NCBI GenBank assembly: GCA_002428735.1 | Contig: DIXO01000020.1 | Location: 1-64,000 of the forward strand | Origin: Syntrophaceae bacterium UBA6078 | GTDB taxonomy: Bacteria > Desulfobacterota > Syntrophia > Syntrophales > UBA2210 | Direction of reading: 5' to 3' | DNA length: 64,000 nucleotides | Notes under the pieces: model-generated | Databases searched by the model: none | Told to the model about the DNA's origin: nothing | What the model saw: only the letters and a program-made list of their open reading frames with translations | In this document: one piece after another, positions 53,215 to 61,305 of the stretch | Position numbering within the stretch: position 1 is the first letter of the stretch | How the letters are laid out: every line of letters begins with the position of its first letter | Translations under genes and position numbers: made by a program

Positions 53215-53938
53215 AAAAATAATAGAAAAGTTTCAACGCAGTGACAAGATGTACTTATCAAAACGCCGTGATCTGGCGGAGAAACTGGAAATTCCCGAGC
53301 TCTGGAAAATTATCGACCACTTCGGCCTTTACACGGGGGTACAGACCCTCGGCCACAGCCTTGCCGTCTTTGAAATAATGAAGCGGTGCATCACCATTCC
53401 CGGGCATCTGGTCGAGTTCGGCTGCTGGAACGGGGCCAACCTGATGTTTATGGCAAAGGTGCTCCAACTGCTTCAACCCAATACCTATAAACATGTTTAT
53501 GGATTCGACAGTTTTGAAGGGCTCCAGACATTTGCGGCAGAGGATGGAAATAGTCGGGGCTCTTCCGGCAAATACAGAGGCAACGAGGCGGTTCTGAGAG
53601 CCATCATTGATTTTTTTGATATGGATGAATGGGTCCATATCGTTAAAGGAAACGCACTGGAAACCATCCCGCAGTTTGAAAAAGACAATCCCCATATCCT
53701 GTTTTCTCTCGCGTATATAGACTTTGATCTCTACGAGCCGTGCAGGGTCGCGCTCGAATACGCGGCGCAGCGGATGGCCCCCGGTGGAATCATCGTTTTT
53801 GACGAGGCGCTGACGCATTTATGGCCCGGAGAGGGGCAGGTCCTTGTGGAGTTTCTTGCTGAAAAGGGGGCCGGTGAATATGCCATGCATACTGTTCCCT
53901 TTGCGCGTCAGCCGACGGCATATCTCGTAAAGAAATGA
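53207..53938 (+). CDS. TylF-like SAM-dependent methyltransferase
   Basis: 243 residues of the macrocin O-methyltransferase (TylF) type. HLVEFGCWNGANLMFMAKVL is the SAM-binding loop, VYGFDSFEGLQTF the second motif, and SLAYIDFDLYEPCRVALEYAAQRMAPGGIIVFDEA the metal-binding part (Asp-x-Asp). These enzymes O-methylate sugars. The likely substrate is a nucleotide sugar or the finished glycan. It ends four bases inside the phosphatase gene. Confidence 0.82.
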   Translation: MPEKIIEKFQRSDKMYLSKRRDLAEKLEIPELWKIIDHFGLYTGVQTLGHSLAVFEIMKRCITIPGHLVEFGCWNGANLMFMAKVLQLLQPNTYKHVYGFDSFEGLQTFAAEDGNSRGSSGKYRGNEAVLRAIIDFFDMDEWVHIVKGNALETIPQFEKDNPHILFSLAYIDFDLYEPCRVALEYAAQRMAPGGIIVFDEALTHLWPGEGQVLVEFLAEKGAGEYAMHTVPFARQPTAYLVKK

Positions 53939-54750
53939 TTCAAGAACTTGCTGAGATTGTTTGTGATATCGGAATACTGCTCTTGAAATGGCGCGATGCC
54001 GGGATATGCGAAGGACGATGGCAAGGCACCCAGTTCAAGGCCCGCGCGGACCGCATGGCCCATCGCGCCCTCTCGGAAGAACTGATGAAGATTGCCCCCG
54101 CGATCCCCATAGTCAGTGAGGAGGATGAAGCGTCCATACAGGGGAAGCGGCCCGACTGCTACTGGCTTATTGATCCCATCGACGGTACGGCCAGCTTCGT
54201 CGGCGGTTTCCCGGGCTTTGTTACACAGGCGGCGCTGATGAAAGACGGATGCCCCTCCGTGGCCGCCATCTACGCCCCGGTCTCCGACTCGCTCTATCTA
54301 GCAGAAAGAAGAGGCGGCGCTACCCTGAACGGTCGGCCCCTTTCTCTTACCGGAGACGGGAAACCGGCAATACTGATCGACAACTACCCCGAACCACGGG
54401 GAGTGACGCGGGCCGTCTATGAAGATCTGAACTTTCGCCGATACATCGAGTGCGGGAGCATCTCTCTGAAGATATGCAGAATCGCTGATGGAACGGCTGA
54501 TCTGTTCTTCAAGGACGTCATCGTGCGGGACTGGGATGTGGCCGCCCCGCAACTGGTCCTCGAAGAAGCGGGCGGCATTCTGCGGGATTGCCGCGGCAGG
54601 AAGATACGGTTTGACGGTAATAACACGCAGTACGAGGGTCTCGTAGCGGCTTCGACCCACAGTGGGTGCCGCTCCGTCGTGTCCTGGTATGAAACCTTTC
54701 AAAGAAAGGAGCTGTGTCATGGATGTGCTGATAGTTGCCGCTCATCCTGA
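53935..54750 (+). CDS. inositol monophosphatase-family phosphatase
   Basis: 271 residues. All three motifs are present: IVSEEDEA, WLIDPIDGTASFVGG and VRDWDVAAPQLVLEEAGGI. These Mg-dependent enzymes remove phosphate from sugar or nucleotide phosphates such as inositol phosphate and 3'-phosphoadenosine 5'-phosphate. Here it may dephosphorylate a sugar intermediate, a role that NeuB-type pathways sometimes need after a phosphorylated product. The C-terminus runs past the start of the next gene (54719). Confidence 0.83.
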   Translation: MIQELAEIVCDIGILLLKWRDAGICEGRWQGTQFKARADRMAHRALSEELMKIAPAIPIVSEEDEASIQGKRPDCYWLIDPIDGTASFVGGFPGFVTQAALMKDGCPSVAAIYAPVSDSLYLAERRGGATLNGRPLSLTGDGKPAILIDNYPEPRGVTRAVYEDLNFRRYIECGSISLKICRIADGTADLFFKDVIVRDWDVAAPQLVLEEAGGILRDCRGRKIRFDGNNTQYEGLVAASTHSGCRSVVSWYETFQRKELCHGCADSCRSS

Positions 54751-55399
54751 CGATGAAGTCCTCGGCTGCGGGGGCACTGTTGCCAGGATGGTTCGGGAAG
54801 AAAACTCGGTCTATATCGCTATCCTGGGCGAGGGGATTACCTCCCGTTATGACGAGAGGGAACGGGCCGATCGTGGACTGGTCGACGCGCTTCACGCCCG
54901 CAGCCGGCAGGCGGCTGGACTCCTGGGCGCCTCCGAACTCTTCACACACAATCTGCCGGACAACCGCTTTGATACCGTGCCGCTGCTGGATGTCGTAAAA
55001 ATTGTCGAAGGGCTGATAGAGTCGCTGAAGCCGGAGGTTATTTATACCCATCATGGGGGTGACCTGAACATAGACCATCAGGTGGTGCACCGGGCCGTCC
55101 TGACCGCTTCGCGCCCCCTGGCCGACTGCCCCGTGAAACGGCTGTATGCCTTTGAGGTGCCTTCTTCAACGGAGTGGTCTTTCGGTCAGTTGCAGCCGGT
55201 TTTCAGACCGAACGTATTGACGGATATCAGCGCCACACTGGAAACGAAGATCGAGGCGATGGGACTGTACGGAGACGAGGCGCGCCCGTTTCCTCATCCG
55301 CGCTCGCCTGAGGCGCTGAGGGCAATCGCGCGAAAATGGGGGAGTGTTGCGGGGATGGAGGCCGCGGAGGCCTTTGAACTGATCAGGGAGGTTCGTTGA
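54719..55399 (+). CDS. PIG-L family sugar N-deacetylase
   Basis: 226 residues from the ATG at 54719, with GAAAGGAG seven bases upstream. VLIVAAHPDDEVLGCGGTVARM is the zinc site (AHPDDE), and IYTHHGGDLNIDHQVVHRAVL completes it (DLN-DH). It removes acetyl groups from N-acetylated sugars. In this cluster that would free an amine for another group such as formyl. The start lies inside the last codons of the phosphatase gene (32-base overlap). Confidence 0.84.
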   Translation: MDVLIVAAHPDDEVLGCGGTVARMVREENSVYIAILGEGITSRYDERERADRGLVDALHARSRQAAGLLGASELFTHNLPDNRFDTVPLLDVVKIVEGLIESLKPEVIYTHHGGDLNIDHQVVHRAVLTASRPLADCPVKRLYAFEVPSSTEWSFGQLQPVFRPNVLTDISATLETKIEAMGLYGDEARPFPHPRSPEALRAIARKWGSVAGMEAAEAFELIREVR

Positions 55400-56388
55400 T
55401 GGCGGCGAAGACGTACCGGGCGGCTCTTGTGGGTCTGGGAAACATCGCGTGGCGCTTTGATCGACAGGTGACCTGTGGATACAGTCTCACCCATGCCTCC
55501 GCTTACGAACACAACCCCGGGACCGTTCTTGCGGGTGGGTGTTCCCCCGACAGGGAGGATCGCGCCGCCTTCGAAAAAACCTGCGGGATACGGGCGGTGG
55601 ACACCCTGGAGTCTTTGCTTGAGACGGCGAAGCCGGAAATCGTCAGCATCTGTTCTCCGTCGGCATTGCACTTCGAACAGGTTGCCTATTGCCTTGATCG
55701 GAAGGTTCCCATGATCTGGCTCGAAAAGCCGCCGGCATCATCAGCCGGAGAGATTGATCGTCTCATTGAAAAGATGATGGAGAGGGGCAAAGCCAGCACG
55801 GTCCTGGTCAATTATCACAGACGGTATGATCCCCATTTCCGGCAGATGAGAGAACTCTATCTGAAAGAGACACTGGGGACATGCCGGCTCATTCAGATAA
55901 CCTACTCGAGAGGCCTGGAACTGAACGGCTCGCACATCCTGGACATGCTCTTCTTTATCGTTGGGGAAGGCGCGGGATACGAAATACAGTGGGTTTCTTC
56001 CGCCGGTGGTCTGGAGAATCCGAGTTTTGGTCTGGCTCTCGAATCCGGCGTTCAGGTCGTTGTCTCCGGAGTCACCCTGCCGTATCACTGCGTTGATATC
56101 TCGCTCACCTGCGAAGAGGGGAGGGTTTCGATCCTCCACGGGGGGATGACTCCACTGGTGGAAGAACGGGTTGAGCATGAACTGTTTCCCGGTTTTTACC
56201 GGCTCAGAAAGAGTGAGAAGGAATATTTTGTGTCCTGCGGTCAGGCCAACGGCATGGAGGGTGTTCTGGAAGATTTAATCCGTTCTTACGAACAGGGGGT
56301 CGCCACACAGAGCAGTCTCCAGTCCGCGAGGAAAACGCAGGAATTGATCGACAGGATCAGATCAAGCCAGAGGAAGCAGGTTTCGTGA
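55399..56388 (+). CDS. Gfo/Idh/MocA-family sugar oxidoreductase
   Basis: 329 residues. AALVGLGNIAWRFD is the NAD-binding start, VSICSPSALHFEQ and MIWLEKPPASSAGE (EKP motif) follow, with LVNYHRRYDPHFRQM in the second domain. It would oxidise or reduce a sugar hydroxyl, probably giving the keto-sugar used by the second aminotransferase. The ATG at 55399 uses the last base of the previous stop; an adjacent TTG is ignored. Confidence 0.83.
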   Translation: MAAKTYRAALVGLGNIAWRFDRQVTCGYSLTHASAYEHNPGTVLAGGCSPDREDRAAFEKTCGIRAVDTLESLLETAKPEIVSICSPSALHFEQVAYCLDRKVPMIWLEKPPASSAGEIDRLIEKMMERGKASTVLVNYHRRYDPHFRQMRELYLKETLGTCRLIQITYSRGLELNGSHILDMLFFIVGEGAGYEIQWVSSAGGLENPSFGLALESGVQVVVSGVTLPYHCVDISLTCEEGRVSILHGGMTPLVEERVEHELFPGFYRLRKSEKEYFVSCGQANGMEGVLEDLIRSYEQGVATQSSLQSARKTQELIDRIRSSQRKQVS

Positions 56389-57500
56389 AAGCCTTGTTTG
56401 TATCAGGAGATGTGGGGGGAGCGCGGGCATTGCTCCCCGTGATGGGTGCCTGTGAAAGACACTCCTTCCCCTTTGCCGTGTGCAGACACGGGCACATTGT
56501 AACAGAAGCGCCGGAGCGCTGGGAATGGATTCATCCGGACGGCACGGCCGATATGAGGAATTTCTTCGCAGAAAACGGTGTCGGCGTACTGGTATTTGCA
56601 ACCAGCTCGAAGGACACGACTGCTTTGACGCTGGCGCGGCGCGCCGGTGAATGTCTCATCCCCACCATCCACGTGCTCGACAACTGGACAAGCTACGCCC
56701 TCCGCATGCGAATGGACGGTCTCCCGCCCTTTGTGCCCGATGTCTATACGGTCATCGACGATCTTTCACGGAGAGAAGCCGAAGAAGACGGCGTGGACGG
56801 GTCCGTACTGTATGTAACGGGCCAGCCGGCGCTGGCATCCCTGGCGGAGGAATACCGCGTGTGGCTAAACAGTGGAGTCGGGAACGTATCCCACCGGGCC
56901 GCGTCCCGTTCGGGCAAACGGGTGATGGCCTTCATATCCGAGCCCGTGACGCACGATCAGGGGGCCACGTCCGCATCCTCCCGGTACCGGGGGTATACGG
57001 AAAAAGAGGTCCTCTCCCTCTTTTGTCAAACCATGCAGCCCTCTGCCGATAGCGTACAGATCATGGTGCTTCCCCATCCGCGGGAGGACCGGGAAGAGCT
57101 CTCCCGGCACTGGGAGTCCTCGCGGGGTGTGCTGGAGGGGGAAATCGCGTCGGTTGACCGGGGGCGGAAAGCGATCTTTGGGGCGGACGCAGTGGTCGGC
57201 ATGGCCTCCCTTCTTCTGTACGAGGCATGGCTTCTTGGAAAACCGGTCATGAGCCTCCAGCCCGGGCTGCGGGTCAAACCGCTCCGGATGCTCGCACGCA
57301 GGGAAGGGGTCTTGTTCATAGATACCTATGAAAACACGGCCGACAGGGTAAAGAAATGGATTTCATCGATACGGTTCGGCGCGCGCCATTCCCCGTTGCC
57401 GGAATTGCGGTTGCATGAAAAAGCGCCTGAGGACGTGTTCAGACTGATTGAACGATATGCAAAACAAAAGAAAACCCACAGAATGAGGAGCCAATCATGA
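56385..57500 (+). CDS. glycosyltransferase-like protein of GT-B type
   Basis: 371 residues from a GTG that overlaps the previous stop by four bases. The Rossmann start KALFVSGDVGGARALLPV, IHVLDNWTSYALRM in the middle, and a second domain with IFGADAVVGMASLLLYEAWLLGKPVMSLQPG look like GT-B enzymes of the UDP-GlcNAc 2-epimerase or CDP-glycerol transferase kind. Family assignment is tentative. It may transfer or epimerise one of the sugars made here. Its end overlaps pseF by four bases. Confidence 0.6.
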   Translation: MKALFVSGDVGGARALLPVMGACERHSFPFAVCRHGHIVTEAPERWEWIHPDGTADMRNFFAENGVGVLVFATSSKDTTALTLARRAGECLIPTIHVLDNWTSYALRMRMDGLPPFVPDVYTVIDDLSRREAEEDGVDGSVLYVTGQPALASLAEEYRVWLNSGVGNVSHRAASRSGKRVMAFISEPVTHDQGATSASSRYRGYTEKEVLSLFCQTMQPSADSVQIMVLPHPREDREELSRHWESSRGVLEGEIASVDRGRKAIFGADAVVGMASLLLYEAWLLGKPVMSLQPGLRVKPLRMLARREGVLFIDTYENTADRVKKWISSIRFGARHSPLPELRLHEKAPEDVFRLIERYAKQKKTHRMRSQS

Positions 57501-58213
57501 ATGTAGCTGTTATCCCCGCCAGGGGCGGATCCAAGCGGGTGCCGAACAAGAACATGAAATTGTTCGCGGGAAAGCCCATCATCGCCTATTCCATTGAGGC
57601 GGCACATGAGTCCGGGGTGTTTGACAGGATTATCGTCTCCACCGATTCCGGGGAGATCGCCCGCGTGGCCCGCGAATGCGGGGCTGAAACGCCGTTCCTG
57701 CGCCCGGCGGAGCTGTCGGGCGATTTTACCCCCACCGCGCCGGTGCTGCTGCACGCCCTGGAATGGCTTCGCGAAAACGGGTTCAATCCGGCATACCTTT
57801 GCTGTATCTACGCCACCGCGCCCTTCATCCGGCCGGAATATATCAGGCAGGGTCTTGAGCTGGTCATGGGGGATGGGGTGACATCCGCCTTTTCCGTCAC
57901 CACCTTTCCCTTTCCCATCTTCAGGGCGCTCCGGATCACGGAAAGCGGCGCCGTCACGATGTACTGGCCGGAGTATGAGATGGCGCGATCCAATGATCTG
58001 GAGGAAGCGTACCATGACGCGGGTCAGTTCTACTGGCTCGACTGTCCCCTGTTCCAAAAGGAACAGAAGTTGTACGGCAGTCATTCCATGCCGGTTATTC
58101 TCCCCCGCTATCTCGTCCAGGATATCGACACGCCCGAGGACTGGGAAACCGCGGAGAGGATGTTCGCGGCAATGAATGGAAACGGCCAACCATGCGACGG
58201 GAGAAGCGCATAA
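57497..58213 (+). CDS. pseF: PseF, pseudaminic acid cytidylyltransferase
   Basis: 238 residues of the CMP-NeuAc synthetase type. VAVIPARGGSKRVPNKNMKLFAGKPIIAYSI is the CTP site. FPFPIFRAL, HDAGQFYWLD and RYLVQDIDTPEDWETAERM are typical of PseF. It activates the nine-carbon acid as CMP-sugar for transfer. Four-base overlap with the previous gene; the next ATG shares its stop codon's last base. Confidence 0.9.
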   Translation: MNVAVIPARGGSKRVPNKNMKLFAGKPIIAYSIEAAHESGVFDRIIVSTDSGEIARVARECGAETPFLRPAELSGDFTPTAPVLLHALEWLRENGFNPAYLCCIYATAPFIRPEYIRQGLELVMGDGVTSAFSVTTFPFPIFRALRITESGAVTMYWPEYEMARSNDLEEAYHDAGQFYWLDCPLFQKEQKLYGSHSMPVILPRYLVQDIDTPEDWETAERMFAAMNGNGQPCDGRSA

Positions 58214-58773
58214 TGGCGACATCGCCCGATATACGGACGCCCCGTCTGCTGATCACGGCCTTCAGCGAACGGTATCTGAGCCCGCGCTACGTCGGGTGGC
58301 TCAATAATCCCGATGTGACGCGCTTCAGCGAACAACGCCACAGAACGCATACCATGGAATCATGCAGGGCCTACCTCGAATCGTTTGCGCATACGCCGAA
58401 CTATTTCTGGGCCCTCCTGGAGACCGGCCGCGATTTTCTGCATATCGGCAACGTCAATGCCTATGTCGATTCCGCAAACGGGACTGCCGATGCAGGTATT
58501 CTCATAGGCGAGATGAGCGTGTGGGGGAAAGGCTACGCGGTGGAGGCCTTCGAGGCTGTGATCGGTTACCTGATTGAAGAGCGGGGGATTCGAAAGGTCA
58601 CGGCCGGGACGCTCCTGGCGAACGCCCGGATGGTGAAGGTGATGGAGAAAGCGGGAATGATCGAAGACGGGATCAGAAAACGCCAGTACCTGTGGAACGG
58701 CACGGAAGCGGACGCGATCCACATGGCTGTCTTCAGGAATCAATGGGCCGGAAAAAGTAACAAATTAAAATAG
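58213..58773 (+). CDS. pseH: GNAT acetyltransferase, probable PseH
   Basis: 186 residues of the RimJ/GNAT type. RTPRLLITAFSERYLSPRYVGWLNNPDVTRFSEQR at the start is the form seen in sugar amine acetyltransferases. ILIGEMSVWGKGYAVEAFEAVIGYLIEERGIRKVTAGTLLANARMVKVMEKAGM is the acetyl-CoA site. PseH acetylates the 4-amino sugar from PseC, and no other gene in the window offers that step. An in-frame ATG at 58192 is possible; 58213 overlaps the pseF stop (TAATG). Confidence 0.78.
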   Translation: MATSPDIRTPRLLITAFSERYLSPRYVGWLNNPDVTRFSEQRHRTHTMESCRAYLESFAHTPNYFWALLETGRDFLHIGNVNAYVDSANGTADAGILIGEMSVWGKGYAVEAFEAVIGYLIEERGIRKVTAGTLLANARMVKVMEKAGMIEDGIRKRQYLWNGTEADAIHMAVFRNQWAGKSNKLK

Positions 58774-58775
58774 AT

Positions 58776-58791
58776 TGGCACGTATATTGCG
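58776..58791 (+). promoter_or_regulatory. sigma-54 (-24/-12) promoter upstream of GT2-TPR and maf genes
   Basis: TGGCACG (58776-58782), four bases, then TTGC (58787-58790): full consensus with exact spacing, 66 bases before the start codon at 58857. It implies that the transferases are induced with late flagellar genes. Confidence 0.78.
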
Positions 58792-58856
58792 TACGTATCG
58801 GAGGCAGTGGGCGGATGCCGACCACCGGACGCGCGATTTCATAAAGGATCGTAGGA

Positions 58857-61301
58857 ATGAATAAACCTCTTCAGGAAATGCTTTCCATCTGTATCGTTGG
58901 AGATGTCGCTTCCCCCGGTATGGCGGAGTGCGTTGCGGGGGCTCAGGCACTAACGGACAGGATTTTCTTTTTAAATCCTGACGGAAGCACGGGTAATGAA
59001 CCGGGCGGATCGGAAGACGGCCCCATTCCCGTAGACAGAAAGTCTCTCCCCTCCGCCATAGAAACCGAATGGGTACTGTTTCTCACGGGAGACGACGTCA
59101 TAGGGGTTTCATCCCCTGAAGAACTCCGCCGGACCCTGAGCGATACCGGGCCCCGGGGATATCTTGTCTGCGTGAAAGACGGAACGGTCACGGATTCTCT
59201 CCGGGAATTCCCGTTTATCGGCAATCTCGGTCAATTTGAAACAATGGGCAATCAGGCCTTCGTGACACGGCTTGAATGGAGACTGGCCGGAAAGGACAGG
59301 GCCGGCGATTGCCTGGATACGCTCCTTGGTGACGCCGGGGAGGAACGTTTCCCTATCACTATCACTCATATAGCCGGCGGGTTTCACCTGTTCAGAGGGA
59401 TGCGGGAAATACCGCCAGTTCGGGAAGAGGATGGCGATCATGACATGCGCCACCTCAAGGGTGAGATCTATTACGGACCGTTTCCCGGTGAAGGTCTGGA
59501 CGAGTTGAGCAGCGCGTACATAGGATTCAGGGTATTGCACGAGCGGTATCTCGAGAGCTTCCTGGAAAGCGCCGACCATGGATTCGGCATAGACGGCATG
59601 TATCTGCCCATGATCGATCACCTCTGCAGGAAAGGGAATTTTGATGGTGCGCGATCCCTTTTCGAGAGGTGGCTGAAAAATCGCACGGGCGATGAAACGG
59701 TGGGGCTGTGCAGGGTCGGGGGCTTTGTGTACAGCCATCTCCTCATGCTGGACGAGGCGATCGCCTGGTACGGGAAATCGAACGATCTGTCCGCCGATCC
59801 CTCCATTACGGCGCTCCTGGGGGAACTGTACCTCATCAAAGGCGACCGGGAACAATCGAGACAGCTTCTCAGGCAATCGATTGCGGTAAAGCCGAGCGAG
59901 TTTCATGAGCGGTTGCTTGCCACTATCGCCTCCGAAGAATGGAAACCATCCACCCTGAGCCTCTGCATGATAGCGCGGGACGAGGAAAAAACGATCGGCA
60001 CGGCCCTCGATTCCGTATCAGGTATTGTTGATGAAATCGTTGTCCTGGATACAGGGTCATCGGACCGGACAGGGGAGATTGCCGGCGCCTACGGCGCGCG
60101 GGTGATCGAATCACACTGGCAGGATGATTTTTCAGCCGCGAGAAACGAGGCCCTGCGCGAAGCGAGGGGAGATTACATCCTGTTTCTCGACGCCGATGAA
60201 TACATCGATCCCGGCGACCGGCTGGGGCTGGCTCTGTTGAAACAGCTTCTTCCGCAGGACCGCGATACCGTTTACCGGGTCACGGTGAAAGCGGACGAGA
60301 AGCTGCAGGAATTGTCGGTGTCGCTCCTGAATAATCTCATGAAGGAGCAGTATGTGTCACACCAGGTAAGAGTGTTTCCGCGGACGGACAGGCTCTTCTT
60401 TGCAGGCCCCGCCTTTGAGTCTCTGGATTCTTCCCTGGGGAACACAGGCATGAAGGTGAAAGACGCGTCGTTGTTTCACATCATTCATGGAAGAGAAAAC
60501 GGGGCATTCAGAGACGAAAGGATGGTCCCCGCCGTCAGAAAAAGCCTCGGTTCCGCTGTGGCTTCCCCGGCCTTTCTGAAAGGAGGGCTGTTTTTTCTGA
60601 AACGGGGCGATCTCGACCAGGCCTATCCGTGGTTTCAAAACGCCAGGCACATGGAACCCCATTTCGCGGTCAAAATCGCGAAGCTCTACACAAGCCAGCA
60701 CCGGTATGAATATGCCGAATCAATCATACAAAAAGCCCTGAATCAATTTCCTGATTCCCTTGAGCTTGTTGTGGCGCTGGCGGAGGTATACTTCAAGGAT
60801 GAACGGTATGCCGATGTCAACGCCCTCCTGCGAGAGAGAATCGATCCGGATGATACGAATGCAGTGAATCTCGAATCAATTGCAGACGCCTTCTACCACA
60901 ACGGCATCTCGCTCCTGGAGACGGGGGAGATTGCCGAAGGAATCCCCTGTATCGCCGCTGCGCTGGAAAAAGACCCTCTGGATGCGCGATACCGGATCGC
61001 CGGCCTCTACGCCCTTGCCAGATCGGAACAATGGGATCAGTTCCTCGATGCGGCCGAACAGATCGTGGGCCAGGAAGGTATAGAGATAGATTTTGAAATC
61101 AGAGACTTTGCCGATATCGGCCGCCTTGTTTTCAAGGTGCTCCAGCGTCTTGCCGGAGACAAAAGGGAGGATGCGGTATGGATCTGCAGGAAGATGCTCA
61201 CCTATCTGATTCGGACAAAGATCGCTGAAAAAGGGGAAATCGACAGGATGCAACGGATCATGGAAGAAACGGATCGGATGATTTCCTGTATGGGGACATA
61301 A
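58857..61301 (+). CDS. GT2 glycosyltransferase with flanking TPR-like regions
   Basis: 814 residues. The GT2 domain begins about residue 365: LSLCMIARDEEKTIGTALDSV, then IVVLDTGSSDRTGEIAGAYGARVIE and DYILFLDADEYIDPGD (metal-binding DxD). The type is the TPR-linked GT2 subgroup. Helical TPR-like repeats lie before it (SHLLMLDEAIAWYGKSNDL) and after it (DLDQAYPWFQNARHME, YEYAESIIQKALNQFPDSLEL). About 200 N-terminal residues are of unknown kind. Flagellin or surface glycan modification is probable, since a Maf gene follows at five bases. Confidence 0.78.
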   Translation: MNKPLQEMLSICIVGDVASPGMAECVAGAQALTDRIFFLNPDGSTGNEPGGSEDGPIPVDRKSLPSAIETEWVLFLTGDDVIGVSSPEELRRTLSDTGPRGYLVCVKDGTVTDSLREFPFIGNLGQFETMGNQAFVTRLEWRLAGKDRAGDCLDTLLGDAGEERFPITITHIAGGFHLFRGMREIPPVREEDGDHDMRHLKGEIYYGPFPGEGLDELSSAYIGFRVLHERYLESFLESADHGFGIDGMYLPMIDHLCRKGNFDGARSLFERWLKNRTGDETVGLCRVGGFVYSHLLMLDEAIAWYGKSNDLSADPSITALLGELYLIKGDREQSRQLLRQSIAVKPSEFHERLLATIASEEWKPSTLSLCMIARDEEKTIGTALDSVSGIVDEIVVLDTGSSDRTGEIAGAYGARVIESHWQDDFSAARNEALREARGDYILFLDADEYIDPGDRLGLALLKQLLPQDRDTVYRVTVKADEKLQELSVSLLNNLMKEQYVSHQVRVFPRTDRLFFAGPAFESLDSSLGNTGMKVKDASLFHIIHGRENGAFRDERMVPAVRKSLGSAVASPAFLKGGLFFLKRGDLDQAYPWFQNARHMEPHFAVKIAKLYTSQHRYEYAESIIQKALNQFPDSLELVVALAEVYFKDERYADVNALLRERIDPDDTNAVNLESIADAFYHNGISLLETGEIAEGIPCIAAALEKDPLDARYRIAGLYALARSEQWDQFLDAAEQIVGQEGIEIDFEIRDFADIGRLVFKVLQRLAGDKREDAVWICRKMLTYLIRTKIAEKGEIDRMQRIMEETDRMISCMGT

Positions 61302-61305
61302 CGCG

